Shown piece by piece: positions 34,339-43,670 of a DNA stretch of 64,000 nt (the stretch's first letter is position 1; every line of letters begins with the position of its first letter). Source of the DNA: Paenibacillus graminis (lineage in GTDB: Bacteria; Bacillota; Bacilli; Paenibacillales; Paenibacillaceae); contig NZ_CP009287.1 in NCBI RefSeq assembly GCF_000758705.1, positions 5,890,001 to 5,954,000 of the forward strand, given 5' to 3'. The position numbers and the translations under genes were made by a program. The notes under the pieces were generated by a model that did no database searches, had not been told where the DNA came from, and saw only the letters and a list, made by a program, of their open reading frames with translations.

Positions 34339-36081
34339 TCAATCCTTCGAGTAATCCCGTACCCGTGGAGGAATCAGCGATACATCCACTTCTTCGTAAG
34401 AGATTTGCGGGCCGTCCGCCGTCCATGCGGCCTTGGTGGTCTTCAGGAATTCCTCGTCATTGCGTGTCGGGAATTCCGGCTTATAGTGCGCGCCGCGGCT
34501 CTCGTTGCGCAGCAGCGCCCCGAGGGTCATGGCTTCGGACAGCTCCAGCATGTTCCACAGCTGGCGGGTGAAGGCTACGCCCTGGTTGTTCCAACGCGAG
34601 GTATCGTTCATGTTGATCCGGCGGTAGCGCTCCTTCAGCTCTTTGATTTTGCCGATGGTGGCAGTAAGCTTGGTATTCTCGCGCACAACCGTCATATTGG
34701 CGGTCATCCATTCGCCCAGCTCTTTATGAATGACATAGGCGTTCTCAGTGCCCGACATCGCCAGCAAAGACTCATATTTATCAGTTTGTGTCTTATGGAA
34801 GCTGTCAAAGACGGCAGAGGAAATGTCCTGTACCGATTTCTTCAGTCCTTTAATATATTCAACAGCCTTCGGCCCCGAGACCATACCGCCGTAGATCGCC
34901 GATACGAGCGAGTTCGCGCCGAGCCGGTTTGCACCGTGATATTGGTATTCACATTCCCCTGCCGCGAACAGCCCGGGAATATTGGTCATCTGGTTATAGT
35001 CGACCCACATGCCGCCCATGGAGTAATGCACAGCCGGGAATATTTTCATCGGAATTTTGCGGGGATCATCGCCCATGAATTTTTCATAGATTTCGATAAT
35101 GCCGCCCAGCTTAACGTCCAGCTCCTTCGGGTCCTTGTGGGAAAGATCCAGGTAGACCATATTTTCACCGTTAATGCCCAGCCCCTGGTCCACACACACA
35201 TTAAAAATCTCCCGGGTTGCAATATCGCGCGGCACCAGATTCCCGTAGGAAGGATATTTCTCCTCCAGGAAGTACCACGGCTTACCGTCCTTGTAGGTCC
35301 AGATGCGTCCGCCTTCACCGCGCGCCGATTCCGACATCAGCCGCAGCTTGTCATCGCCGGGAATCGCGGTCGGATGGATCTGAATGAATTCGCCGTTGGC
35401 GTAATGCACACCCTGCTGGTATACAGCGCTGGCAGCTGTTCCCGTGTTGATGACCGAGTTCGTTGTTTTGCCAAAAATAATACCGGGACCGCCGCTCGCC
35501 AGAATCACCGCATCCGCCGGGAAGGTCTGAATCTCCATCGTCTTGAGATTCTGGGCACTGATGCCGCGGCATACGCGTTCATCATCCAAGATCACCGAGA
35601 GGAATTCCCAGTTCTCGCTTTTGGTGACCAGGCCTTCGGCTTCCCAGCGGCGCACCTGCTCATCCAGCGCATACAGCAGCTGCTGGCCGGTCGTCGCACC
35701 TGCAAAAGCTGTCCGGTGGCGCTTCGTGCCGCCGAACCGGCGGAAATCGAGCAGCCCCTCCGGCGTGCGGTTGAACATGACACCCATCCGGTCCATCAGA
35801 TGGATGATCCCCGGTGCAGCCTCACACATCGCCTTGACCGGAGGCTGGTTGGCAAGAAAATCGCCGCCGTATACAGTGTCGTCGAAATGCTCCCAAGGCG
35901 AGTCTCCCTCACCTTTGGTGTTCACCGCTCCGTTGATGCCGCCTTGCGCGCAGACCGAATGCGATCTTTTGACAGGAACAAGGGAGAATAAATGCACATG
36001 TGCGCCGGATTCTGCAGCCTTGATGGTAGCCATCAGGCCGGCCAGCCCCCCGCCCACGATAATGATATCGGCTGATGCCAT
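34339..36081 (-). CDS. sdhA: Succinate dehydrogenase flavoprotein subunit
   Basis: 580 residues. It oxidises succinate to fumarate in the citric acid cycle and passes electrons to menaquinone. The FAD Rossmann motif IIIVGGGLAGLMATIKAAE opens the protein. RSHSVCAQGGINGAV carries the His that binds FAD covalently, and IHPTAIPGDDKLRLMSESARGEGG and the MGGMWVDYNQMTNIPGLFAAGE block form the active site. ATG 36081 follows TAGGAGGGAAC; the in-frame start at 36135 is not favoured. It lies 87 bp downstream of sdhC. Confidence 0.97.
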   Translation of the reverse strand: MASADIIIVGGGLAGLMATIKAAESGAHVHLFSLVPVKRSHSVCAQGGINGAVNTKGEGDSPWEHFDDTVYGGDFLANQPPVKAMCEAAPGIIHLMDRMGVMFNRTPEGLLDFRRFGGTKRHRTAFAGATTGQQLLYALDEQVRRWEAEGLVTKSENWEFLSVILDDERVCRGISAQNLKTMEIQTFPADAVILASGGPGIIFGKTTNSVINTGTAASAVYQQGVHYANGEFIQIHPTAIPGDDKLRLMSESARGEGGRIWTYKDGKPWYFLEEKYPSYGNLVPRDIATREIFNVCVDQGLGINGENMVYLDLSHKDPKELDVKLGGIIEIYEKFMGDDPRKIPMKIFPAVHYSMGGMWVDYNQMTNIPGLFAAGECEYQYHGANRLGANSLVSAIYGGMVSGPKAVEYIKGLKKSVQDISSAVFDSFHKTQTDKYESLLAMSGTENAYVIHKELGEWMTANMTVVRENTKLTATIGKIKELKERYRRINMNDTSRWNNQGVAFTRQLWNMLELSEAMTLGALLRNESRGAHYKPEFPTRNDEEFLKTTKAAWTADGPQISYEEVDVSLIPPRVRDYSKD

Positions 36082-36168
36082 GATTTGTTCCCTCCTAAAT
36101 TGTTTTGCAGATTGACCACTTGTATATTGCATCATAAGTTCGTCCGAGGTTGGACGCTTTCTGGTTTG

Positions 36169-36834
36169 TTAAATCAGATTGCGAAGCGACTGTACAGCCG
36201 AAGCCGTAGCCTGGAATTCATTGTCACGGAAAGTAACCAGCGAGAACAGGAACATGAAGCTGACAATTACGAACAGGCCCAGACAGATGACGGAGGATAC
36301 TCTTTGGGAACGGGGCCCCACGGTAATTCCCCAGCTGATCAGAAACGACCAGAGACCGTTCGCAAAGTGGAAGCAGGCTGCCAGAATACCGATGATATAC
36401 ACAGTCAGCAGCAGCGGCTGGGTTACAATGTTATGCATAACACCGCCAAGCTCTTCGTGCTCCACATTGCCGAGCGCCACCTGAACACGGGTATCGTACA
36501 GATGCCAGACAATGAAGATAAAGGTGATCACTCCGCTGATCCGCTGCAGCGTGTACCGCCAGTTCCGTTCAAGATTGTAGCGGTTCAGGTTTGGCTTGGC
36601 CTGGTAGGCAATATACAGCCCGTAGACCCCGTGATACAGCAGCGGAAGCCATATGCCGAACAATTCCAGGAAGAAGACGAGCGGCAGGCTGTTCAGCCAC
36701 AGCACACTGTCCGTAAAACCGGAAGCGCCTCCCTCTACTGCCGAGAAATTCGTCAGCATGTGCTCTAGGAAAAAGAACCCGAGCGGGATCACGCCAAGCA
36801 AGGAATGAATCTTTCTGGAATAAAATCCTCTCAT
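36169..36834 (-). CDS. sdhC: Succinate dehydrogenase cytochrome b558 subunit
   Basis: 221 residues, five membrane helices, binding two hemes by conserved His residues (IHSLLGVIPLGFFFLEHMLTN near the N-terminus; FIVWHLYDT; FHFANGLWSFLISWGITVG). This is the single-anchor type of firmicute SQR, with no SdhD. Start ATG 36834 follows AAAGGGG, and MRGFYSRKIHSLLG fits the family start; longer in-frame starts up to 37023 run into the regulatory region. First gene of sdhCAB. Confidence 0.95.
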   Translation of the reverse strand: MRGFYSRKIHSLLGVIPLGFFFLEHMLTNFSAVEGGASGFTDSVLWLNSLPLVFFLELFGIWLPLLYHGVYGLYIAYQAKPNLNRYNLERNWRYTLQRISGVITFIFIVWHLYDTRVQVALGNVEHEELGGVMHNIVTQPLLLTVYIIGILAACFHFANGLWSFLISWGITVGPRSQRVSSVICLGLFVIVSFMFLFSLVTFRDNEFQATASAVQSLRNLI

Positions 36835-36987
36835 GCAAAGTGTCCCCTTTCCGATATAAAACAGCGTTTTCATTAATGAGCATACACCGCCGGGAGTACA
36901 GTTGAAACAGGGGGCAAGGGGCTTAGGGAAGCCCGCAAAATGTCTATTTTCACCGCTATTCATTGTTTTCCCGGACTTTGCTGCAAC

Positions 36988-37004
36988 ATTCACAATATGT
37001 GAAT
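36988..37004. promoter_or_regulatory. Perfect palindrome, candidate LysR operator
   Basis: ATTCACAATATGTGAAT is a perfect 7-3-7 inverted repeat with the T-N11-A core typical of LysR binding sites. It lies between sdhC and the divergent LysR gene, 154 bp before the sdhC start. Confidence 0.55.
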
Positions 37005-37104
37005 ATCTTGTGTCACTTTTCATGTTACTCCTTTTTCACTTATAAGGGAATTGCAATCTAATTATTAAACGTTATACAATAAACGCATAAGAATATTTTT
37101 AATA

Positions 37105-37119
37105 TGATAATAATTCTCA
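37105..37119. promoter_or_regulatory. Fur-box-like sequence
   Basis: TGATAATAATTCTCA matches the 7-1-7 Fur consensus TGATAATNATTATCA at 13 of 14 fixed bases. Iron control of succinate dehydrogenase, an Fe-S and heme enzyme, is known in Bacillus. The site could act on the LysR gene, on sdh, or on both. Confidence 0.5.
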
Positions 37120-37241
37120 TTTAGAGGGCGAAAATAAGGATTAATACTCTGTTTATCCTTGCTGGCAAAGGATGCAGCCTGATAACGGCTATGCTATTTA
37201 TCACTTTATCGAATATGGTATCACTTAAAGGAGGAAGGCTT

Positions 37242-38141
37242 ATGTTTGATGATTTGGATATTTTTGCTGCTGTCGTGGAACACTCCAGCCTGAACCGGGC
37301 TTCGCGCCAGCTTAATTTGTCCCAGCCTGCCCTCTCCCGCAAAATCTCCAAGCTGGAGGAGCGGCTCGGCGTTGCACTGTTCAACCGGTTCGGCAAGCGG
37401 CTGGAGCTGACGGAGGTGGGCCGTCTTACTTATACCTATGCGCTGGAGCAGCGGCAGCAGCGTTCCAAGTTTCTGGAAGCGCTGTCGAAGTTCAAGGAAG
37501 GGGAACCGCAGCTTGTAACCCTCGGGGCCAGCCTGACCACGCTTCAGACTACTCTGCCGCCGCTTGTGAATGCCTACATGGAGAAATATCCGGCAGCCGA
37601 GCTGAAGCTGATTACCGGCAAGACGCATGAGATTGTCTCTTCCGTCAGCGAAGGCAGGGCCGATCTTGGGATTATCGCATCCGCTACTCAGGAGCCGGGT
37701 CTGCGCTGCATCCCGCTGTTCGAGGATCAGCTGCGGCTGGTGGTTTCCGAGCACCACCCTCTGACCCTGTCACCGAAGCTGACGATGAGCGACCTCTCCC
37801 GGCTGCCGATGATCCTCTTCTCCAAGGGCACCTGGTACCGCCGTATGACCGATGAAGTATTTCAGCGCAGCGGAGTCGATCCCGATGTGCGGATGGAGAT
37901 CGACTCCTTCGAGGCCATCGTCCGGCTGCTGCCGACGATCAAAGCTGCAGCGCTGCTTCCGAAGTCTTACCTCCGCCCTGAGCTGCTGAACGGGGGCGGC
38001 CTGGTCTCGCTGCATATTAAGGAGCTGGAGCAGACCCAGCGGACGACCTGTCTGATCTACCCTAGCAGTGGCGGCCTAAGCACAGCTGCACGCTGCCTGG
38101 TGCAGGTCACAGAGGAAGTGTTCCTGCCGGGACGGGAATAA
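37242..38141 (+). CDS. LysR family transcriptional regulator divergent from sdhCAB
   Basis: 299 residues. FDDLDIFAAVVEHSSLNRASRQLNLSQPALSRKISKLEERLGVALFNRFGKRLELTEVG is the winged helix; residues 90-290 form the effector domain (LGIIASATQEPGLRCIPLFEDQLRLVVSEHHPL). ATG 37242 is preceded by AAGGAGGAAGGC. The divergent layout over a 407-bp region with a T-N11-A palindrome and a Fur-like box makes it a likely regulator of sdhCAB, which is an inference from position. The inducer is unknown. Confidence 0.9.
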   Translation: MFDDLDIFAAVVEHSSLNRASRQLNLSQPALSRKISKLEERLGVALFNRFGKRLELTEVGRLTYTYALEQRQQRSKFLEALSKFKEGEPQLVTLGASLTTLQTTLPPLVNAYMEKYPAAELKLITGKTHEIVSSVSEGRADLGIIASATQEPGLRCIPLFEDQLRLVVSEHHPLTLSPKLTMSDLSRLPMILFSKGTWYRRMTDEVFQRSGVDPDVRMEIDSFEAIVRLLPTIKAAALLPKSYLRPELLNGGGLVSLHIKELEQTQRTTCLIYPSSGGLSTAARCLVQVTEEVFLPGRE

Positions 38142-38346
38142 CTGGTATGCTTGGCATGAACAGGACTGGCAAGGACCGGGAGGTCTGGACAAAGGATACA
38201 GGCGACTGAACAGTTTAACGGCAAATCTGCCGTTGCAGGGCTCCCCATTTAGGAAAGGTAATCTTTACCTGTTTGTCAGCAAATAGTATGATGAGTGGAG
38301 TATTCCATATCAATCGGCAGGTTGTTGGCTGAAGGAGCGGTACCAA

Positions 38347-38874
38347 ATGTTCAGATACATATTCCCAGGTGCTCTGCTCATCCTGATGATCATGATGTTA
38401 ACAGGCTGTGCCTCAAATTCTGTCGACACCCCGCTCTATGATGGACAGTCCTTGGAGATTGGGGTCATAGGCGATGCGCCGGCTATCCGGGAGCGGAATA
38501 TCAGCTTTACAGAGATGAGCTTCGATGACCTAAAAGAATGCTCGGTGTTCCCCAATACAGTAGATGCCGTTTTTATCGGGAAAGATTATTTATCCGAAGC
38601 GGCAGAGCCTGAGTATGCACAGGTCTATAAGAATGCAGGGGTTCCTTTTTTCTTCATCGAATCCATGAAGTCTTATATCCCCTTTGTATACAAGGATCTC
38701 TCTTATGAGGAAGTTCCTGATATGGAATCAGGAACGTATATCACAGGCTACTATCAGTCTGGCGGCAAAATGCAATATTGGGGCTACGGACTATATAATG
38801 ACAAGGTAAATTCCGTCAATATCAAAGATGCCTATTCGCGGATATTCGCCACCATCGCCTCGCTCTCACCATAA
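38347..38874 (+). CDS. Lipoprotein, unrecognised
   Basis: 175 residues. MFRYIFPGALLILMIMMLTGC ends in a lipobox (LTGC, modified Cys21). The mature part shows no motif I recognise; VDAVFIGKDYLSEAAEPEYAQVYKNAGVPFFFIES suggests a small alpha/beta fold. AAGGAGCGG precedes the ATG. It stands alone with its own terminator. The function is unknown. Confidence 0.8.
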   Translation: MFRYIFPGALLILMIMMLTGCASNSVDTPLYDGQSLEIGVIGDAPAIRERNISFTEMSFDDLKECSVFPNTVDAVFIGKDYLSEAAEPEYAQVYKNAGVPFFFIESMKSYIPFVYKDLSYEEVPDMESGTYITGYYQSGGKMQYWGYGLYNDKVNSVNIKDAYSRIFATIASLSP

Positions 38875-38876
38875 TA

Positions 38877-38905
38877 AAGGCCCGGATGGCATCCGGGCCT
38901 TATTT
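38877..38905 (+). terminator. Terminator after lipoprotein gene
   Basis: AAGGCCCGGATG and the complementary CATCCGGGCCTT form a 12-bp stem followed by ATTT, just after the stop. Confidence 0.75.
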
Positions 38906-38940
38906 GCGTTATATTTTCCCGCCTGCCCTGCAGACGCCGG

Positions 38941-39609
38941 CTACTCCACATTCACCGCTTCATCCTCGAACTCCACAATGCTCTCATTGGAACCGATAAC
39001 CACCATAATATCGCCTTGATGCACATGGTCATGCGCGGTGGGGGCAACAATTACGCCGTCCTCGCGGTTCAGGGCAATGATGCTGCAGCCGTATTTGGCC
39101 CGTGTGTTGAGCTCAGAGAGGCTTTTGCCGTCCATACAGGCGGGCACGGTCAGCTCGACCACCTTGTAATCTTTGGAAAGCTCGATATAATCCAGCAGAT
39201 TGGGCGTGGTCAGCTGATGAGCCACACGAATGCCCATATCCCGTTCAGGAAAAATCACACGGTCCACACCAAGCTTGGAAAGCGCCCGTCCATGAAGGAT
39301 AGAGATCGCTTTAGCCACCACCTGTTTCACACCCAGCTCTTTCAAAAGAATTGCCGCCAGGATGCTGCGCTCCATGTTGTCTCCGATTGCAACTATGCCG
39401 CAATCAAAGTTGCGCACGCCCAGTGAGCGCATGATTCCCTCATCCGTGGCATCCGCCATGACCGTATGTGTCAGCTGGCCGCTCATTTCCTCCACCCGTT
39501 CCTCAACATGGTCAATGCCAAGCACTTCATAGCCCATGGCCATCAGTTCCAGGGCAAGACTTGAGCCAAAGCGGCCGAGTCCGATGATGACAAACTGCTG
39601 TGCTTTCAT
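38941..39609 (-). CDS. ktrA: Potassium uptake regulatory protein KtrA/KtrC type
   Basis: 222 residues, the usual KtrA length. The Rossmann RCK-N domain begins QFVIIGLGRFGSSLALELMAMG; the second half (DYKVVELTVPACMDGKSLSELNTRAKYGCSIIALNREDG) is the RCK-C/TrkA-C domain that binds c-di-AMP in this family. It gates the membrane subunit encoded 15 bp upstream. ATG 39609 is chosen over ATG 39618 because the AAGGGG site is better spaced. The pair could equally be KtrCD. Confidence 0.9.
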   Translation of the reverse strand: MKAQQFVIIGLGRFGSSLALELMAMGYEVLGIDHVEERVEEMSGQLTHTVMADATDEGIMRSLGVRNFDCGIVAIGDNMERSILAAILLKELGVKQVVAKAISILHGRALSKLGVDRVIFPERDMGIRVAHQLTTPNLLDYIELSKDYKVVELTVPACMDGKSLSELNTRAKYGCSIIALNREDGVIVAPTAHDHVHQGDIMVVIGSNESIVEFEDEAVNVE

Positions 39610-39624
39610 AATATCCATAACCCC

Positions 39625-40995
39625 TTATCCAATTATCATTTTACCTTCCGGATATTTATATAATTGCTTACCCTGTTTCGGGCCGATTGCATACGCCAGG
39701 GTGAGCAGCCCAAGCCGTCCGGCGAACATCGTCAGACAGATCAGGATTTTGCCGGCCTGGCTCAGTTCCGGCGTAAGTCCCATACTGAGGCCCACCGTAG
39801 CGAAGGCCGAGGTCGTCTCGAACAGAATCATCAGAAACGCCCGGTCCTCCGTGGTGGACAGCACCATGGACACGGTCACAATCAGCAGCAGCGCCAGCAG
39901 GGTAACGGTCAACGCCTTGAATACGCGTTCCTGGGCAAGACGGTAACGGAACAAGACGATATCCTCGCGTCCACGGAGCATCGAGATAACCGCACCGATC
40001 ATCAGGGTAAAGGTTGTAGTCTTGATGCCGCCGCCAGTTGAGCCGGGCGAAGCCCCGATAAACATCAGAATTACTATAAAAAATTGCGAGGCCTGGCGGA
40101 GTCCGGCAATATCCAGAGTATTTGCCCCGGCTGTACGCGGAGTGACAGATTGAAAGAATGCGGCCCAGATTTTGCCGCCAAAGTTCAGCGGACCCAGCGT
40201 GCGGGAGTTGGTGAATTCGAAAACAAAAATAACAACCGTTCCGATTACTATCAGCGCCGCTGTCATCGACAGAACCACCTTGCTGTGCAGTGACAATCTG
40301 CGCGTACGGCGGCGGTAGTCTACGAGATCCGACATAACAATGAAGCCAATCCCCCCGGAAACAATCAGAAACATGACCACGATGTTGACAATAGGGTCGC
40401 TGACATATTCCGTCAGGCTGCGAAAGTCCCCAAAGATATCAAAACCGGCGTTGTTGAACATTGATACCGCATGAAAAATACCAAAATAGACCGCACGCCC
40501 AAGCGGCATATCAAATGCCCAGCGCATCGAGAGGATAACTGCAGCCCCAGCTTCAATGACGAGTGAATAAATCAGCACCTTGCGGATCAGCCGCACAATG
40601 CCTTCCATTGAGCCCTGATTCATGGCTTCCTGGAGAATCAGCCGGTCACGCAGGGAGATCCTGCGTTTCAGTACAAGCGCAAACAGAGTTGCCATCGTCA
40701 TGAAGCCCAGGCCGCCAACTTGAATAAGTACCATAATCACAATTTGTCCGAACACTGTGAAATACGTCCCTGTATCCACCACGACAAGCCCGGTGACGCA
40801 AGTTGCAGAAGTTGCAGTAAACAGCGCATCGATAAATTGGAGTGATTCTCCCGACGTGCTTGACACCGGAAGCATCAGAAGCAGGGTTCCGATCAGAATA
40901 ACGGCAGCAAAGCCCAGCACCAGAATCTGCGGCGGAGACAGCTTCAAAAATCTGAAATTGTTAATCTTGGGTAACGGTGAGGCCAATCTTCTCAT
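39625..40995 (-). CDS. ktrB: Potassium uptake membrane subunit, TrkH/KtrB type
   Basis: About 456 residues with eight membrane helices in the four M1-pore-M2 repeats of the Trk/Ktr family. Selectivity-filter Gly positions are seen in SATCVTGLVVVDTG, MFNNAGFDIFGD, TPRTAGANTLD and SAFATVGLSMG. It moves K+ with KtrA. The start is uncertain: the promoter at 41026-41054 places the transcript start near 41018, so the TTG at 41025 is too early. ATG 40995 or a TTG 9 bp further remain; the ATG has GAGAGG immediately before it. Confidence 0.88.
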   Translation of the reverse strand: MRRLASPLPKINNFRFLKLSPPQILVLGFAAVILIGTLLLMLPVSSTSGESLQFIDALFTATSATCVTGLVVVDTGTYFTVFGQIVIMVLIQVGGLGFMTMATLFALVLKRRISLRDRLILQEAMNQGSMEGIVRLIRKVLIYSLVIEAGAAVILSMRWAFDMPLGRAVYFGIFHAVSMFNNAGFDIFGDFRSLTEYVSDPIVNIVVMFLIVSGGIGFIVMSDLVDYRRRTRRLSLHSKVVLSMTAALIVIGTVVIFVFEFTNSRTLGPLNFGGKIWAAFFQSVTPRTAGANTLDIAGLRQASQFFIVILMFIGASPGSTGGGIKTTTFTLMIGAVISMLRGREDIVLFRYRLAQERVFKALTVTLLALLLIVTVSMVLSTTEDRAFLMILFETTSAFATVGLSMGLTPELSQAGKILICLTMFAGRLGLLTLAYAIGPKQGKQLYKYPEGKMIIG

Positions 40996-41025
40996 CCTCT
41001 CGCTGGTTGCGTTAGAAACATACAA

Positions 41026-41054
41026 ATTATAATCGTTATTCCCTTACTTCACAA
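41026..41054 (-). promoter_or_regulatory. Sigma-A-type promoter of ktrBA
   Basis: On the minus strand TTGTGA (41049-41054), a 17-bp spacer and TATAAT (41026-41031). The spacing is exact and the -10 perfect. Confidence 0.65.
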
Positions 41055-41307
41055 AGGTTCATTTTGTTGCAGCTGATTCCCGTTTTTGATTGAACTTTAA
41101 TTGGCCGGCCTTTTGCGGTATGCTGTATTTCTGCAGGCCGAATATTCCCAACCCGCCTTGGTACAAAAGAATGAAGCCGTAAGGACAAAATAAGCATAAG
41201 CCCGGCCATTTCCACGTAAAAGGATAATACGGCATTTTTTTGTAACCGGCCTGCTGCTAATATTATAATGGAAAGAACAGGCTTATTACATAACAAGGAG
41301 GCGTTAC

Positions 41308-43002
41308 ATGAATTCCGTCGGCCAGCCCCTACAGCAGCGGCCCCTTTCAACCAGGCTCATTCTAGCGGGCATCATCGGTCTTATTGTGTTCATTATGTTC
41401 CAGATCGCACCCCAGCTCTTAGGGGGCCCGGGTGATTCTGACACCACACCTATCAGCAAAAATGAGGCCCGTGAGCAAGCCGCCGCATTCGCAGCCCAGC
41501 AGCTTGGCCATCCAGATTCCCCAGGGGAAAATTGGGCTGTAAGCTACCGTACAGACTCCTCCTTCTACGGCTACATGTCCCGGGAGAAGCTTCTGGATCA
41601 ATATTCCAAAGCGAAGCTGGATCAGCGTTATCCGTTCGATGTCTTTCATGCCGTACTGCACGGTTCCGGTGAAGCGAATCCGATTCTATCGGTTGACCTG
41701 AATATGTACACCGGGAAGGTTGTTGGATTCGGCCGCGGGGAAGACGTAAGTTCTAGCGCAGAAACAGGGAACACTGGCAGCTCTGCCCTTCCGGATACTG
41801 TAAACACAGCCAGTGAACCGGAGCTTTCGCTTGAACAGAAAAAGGAACTTGCCCGGCCTTGGCTTCAATTATGGGAAGTAAATCCCGCCAAACTGCAGAT
41901 TCAGTCAGGCACAGACCCTTACAGCCTGGTCTATACAGACAGCTCCGTCAAGATTGGAGAGTCGCAGCTGCAGTACAAATTCAAATTTCAGCAGGAACAG
42001 GTCTCGTATTTCCGGGCAGGGTTCACCGCCCCGGCCTGGCATACCAGCTATGTCGAGGATCAGACCGCACTGGCCCGGTGGCTGACCGGGGTCGGCTACG
42101 GCGTGCCGACGCTGGCGCTGGGCATTCTCGCCCTGATCTACAGCATTCTGCGCAGAGGCCATACCTCGTTTAAGCGCGGCATCTTCCTCAGCTCCGCCCA
42201 TTTTGTAATTATGATGGTCAGTACCTACAACATGCTGCCGGAGGCCAGCGGGGACAGCCTGGAGAGCCGCATCACAAGTCTCGTCATGCTCCTATTCTAT
42301 CTTTTTTACAGTCTGCTGATGTCGCTGATGCTCTACTTCTCACTTGTTGGAGGCAATGGCCTGTGGCGCAAGGAAGAAGGCCTGAACCCCTGGCCGCGCG
42401 CCAAGGAGCCGGGTTACGGGCGTTATGTGCTGGACAGTATGCGTGCCGGGTATGTCTGGGCCTTTATTTTGCTCGGCGTACAGACCTTAATGTTCATCAT
42501 CCTGTCGTACACCCTGCATAACTGGTCCACCACGGATGCCAGCCAGTCACCGTACAATATGAGATATGCCTGGCTGCTGCCCATTGTCGCCTGGCTTGCC
42601 GGGTTGTCCGAGGAAGCCGTATACCGCCTGTTCGGCATCCGGATGGTCAAGAAGATCGTCCGCAGCACCTTCCTGGCCTCGCTGATCACCACCCTGATCT
42701 GGGCGTTCGGACATACGCTGTACCCGATCTATCCCATCAGCTCGCGTCCGATTGAGCTGACGGTGATCGGCTTGCTGTTCAGCTATATTTTCCTGCGCTA
42801 CGGCTTTATTGCCGTCATGTTCAGCCACGTGGTGTTTGACAGCATCCTGATGGGCACCACTCTGATCTTCATGAAGGAGTCCGTGAATGTCGGTGCAGGC
42901 ATTGTCACCATTGTCCTGCCGTTCATCGTGGGCTATATCGTGTACCGGTTCAATCCCCCGCGCAAAATAGAGCCGGCAGAGCCTGTCAGCCCCATCGCCT
43001 AA
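41308..43002 (+). CDS. CPBP family intramembrane protease
   Basis: 564 residues. A membrane segment at about 17-38 is followed by an extracytoplasmic region (50-265) resembling nothing I can name. The C-terminal half holds several helices with the CPBP (Abi) metalloprotease motifs: LSEEAVYRLFG (EExxxR), WAFGHTLYPIYP (FxxxH type) and HVVFDSIL. CPBP proteases process prenylated or small peptides within membranes. The large N-terminal domain makes it more than twice the common length. AAGGAGGCG precedes the ATG. It is a single gene. Confidence 0.87.
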   Translation: MNSVGQPLQQRPLSTRLILAGIIGLIVFIMFQIAPQLLGGPGDSDTTPISKNEAREQAAAFAAQQLGHPDSPGENWAVSYRTDSSFYGYMSREKLLDQYSKAKLDQRYPFDVFHAVLHGSGEANPILSVDLNMYTGKVVGFGRGEDVSSSAETGNTGSSALPDTVNTASEPELSLEQKKELARPWLQLWEVNPAKLQIQSGTDPYSLVYTDSSVKIGESQLQYKFKFQQEQVSYFRAGFTAPAWHTSYVEDQTALARWLTGVGYGVPTLALGILALIYSILRRGHTSFKRGIFLSSAHFVIMMVSTYNMLPEASGDSLESRITSLVMLLFYLFYSLLMSLMLYFSLVGGNGLWRKEEGLNPWPRAKEPGYGRYVLDSMRAGYVWAFILLGVQTLMFIILSYTLHNWSTTDASQSPYNMRYAWLLPIVAWLAGLSEEAVYRLFGIRMVKKIVRSTFLASLITTLIWAFGHTLYPIYPISSRPIELTVIGLLFSYIFLRYGFIAVMFSHVVFDSILMGTTLIFMKESVNVGAGIVTIVLPFIVGYIVYRFNPPRKIEPAEPVSPIA

Positions 43003-43015
43003 CTGAAGACCGGCC

Positions 43016-43058
43016 GCAAACGGCTGAGCGCCTTTCCATGGGCGGCTCAGCCGTTTGC
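43016..43058 (+). terminator. Long hairpin after CPBP protease gene
   Basis: GCAAACGGCTGAGC and GCTCAGCCGTTTGC form a 14-bp perfect stem with an added GCC/GGC step. No U-tract follows, so it is either a weak terminator or an mRNA-stabilising hairpin. Confidence 0.5.
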
Positions 43059-43079
43059 GCATGTAGTGCCTTGCAGGTT

Positions 43080-43175
43080 CTAATAGCCCTCCATCGCATG
43101 ATGAGTCTTGCAGTAATTAAAATGACTCGGATCAGCATCATCACCAAAGTTATAATGCACTTCATCACATGTCAT
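43080..43175 (-). CDS. Possible 31-residue peptide
   Basis: The minus-strand frame from ATG 43175 encodes MTCDEVHYNFGDDADPSHFN and YCKTHHAMEGY. The composition (acidic, aromatic, Cys/His-rich) looks like a real protein rather than a random frame, but no ribosome site precedes the ATG and the upstream bases form a near-perfect palindrome (43164-43187). It could be a small metal-binding peptide or the tail of a decayed gene. Confidence 0.3.
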   Translation of the reverse strand: MTCDEVHYNFGDDADPSHFNYCKTHHAMEGY

Positions 43176-43346
43176 ATGATATGTGATATATATGTGTAAT
43201 GATTAATTATTTCATTTAGGGAACATCAGCGAAGCTTTTTTTTCCCTAAAAATCCGTTTGTTAGATGGGGATTAGAGTTATTTATCGGGTGGCGAAAGAA
43301 TCACCTGTTTGTTATTCCACCTCCCGATCCGCCATTTAGCCCGCTT

Positions 43347-43670
43347 TTGCCGTTGTTATTGGACAAGCTTCCCTTCAGCGCTTCAACAACATCATTTCTG
43401 CCGTTGTTATGGGATAAACTTCCCTCCAGCGCTTCAACAACAGCATTTCTGCCGTTGTTACCGGACAAACTTCCCTTCAGCGCTTCAACAACAGCATTTC
43501 TGCCGTTGTTTCCGGACAAACTTCCCTCCAGCACTTCAACAACAGCATTTCTGCCGTTGTTTCCGGACAAACTTCCCTTCAGCGCTTCAACAACAGCATT
43601 TCTGCCGTTGTTTTCGGACAAACTTCCCTTCAGCGCTTCAACAACAGCATTTCTGCCGTTGTTTCTGGTC
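43347..43670. repeat. Second 51-bp minisatellite, about six copies
   Basis: Units containing GGACAAACTTCCCTTCAGCG start at 43361, 43412, 43463, 43514, 43565 and 43616. Each unit contains TGCCGTTGTT and AACAACAGCA, able to pair as a hairpin. Three frames stay open because 51 is a multiple of three and the unit lacks stops; none has a ribosome site. The unit is unrelated in sequence to the 18-kb array. Confidence 0.92.

Noticed and set aside
34405..35991. 528-residue plus-strand frame opposite sdhA
   Set aside because: GC-rich antisense frame; sdhA is unambiguous by motifs.
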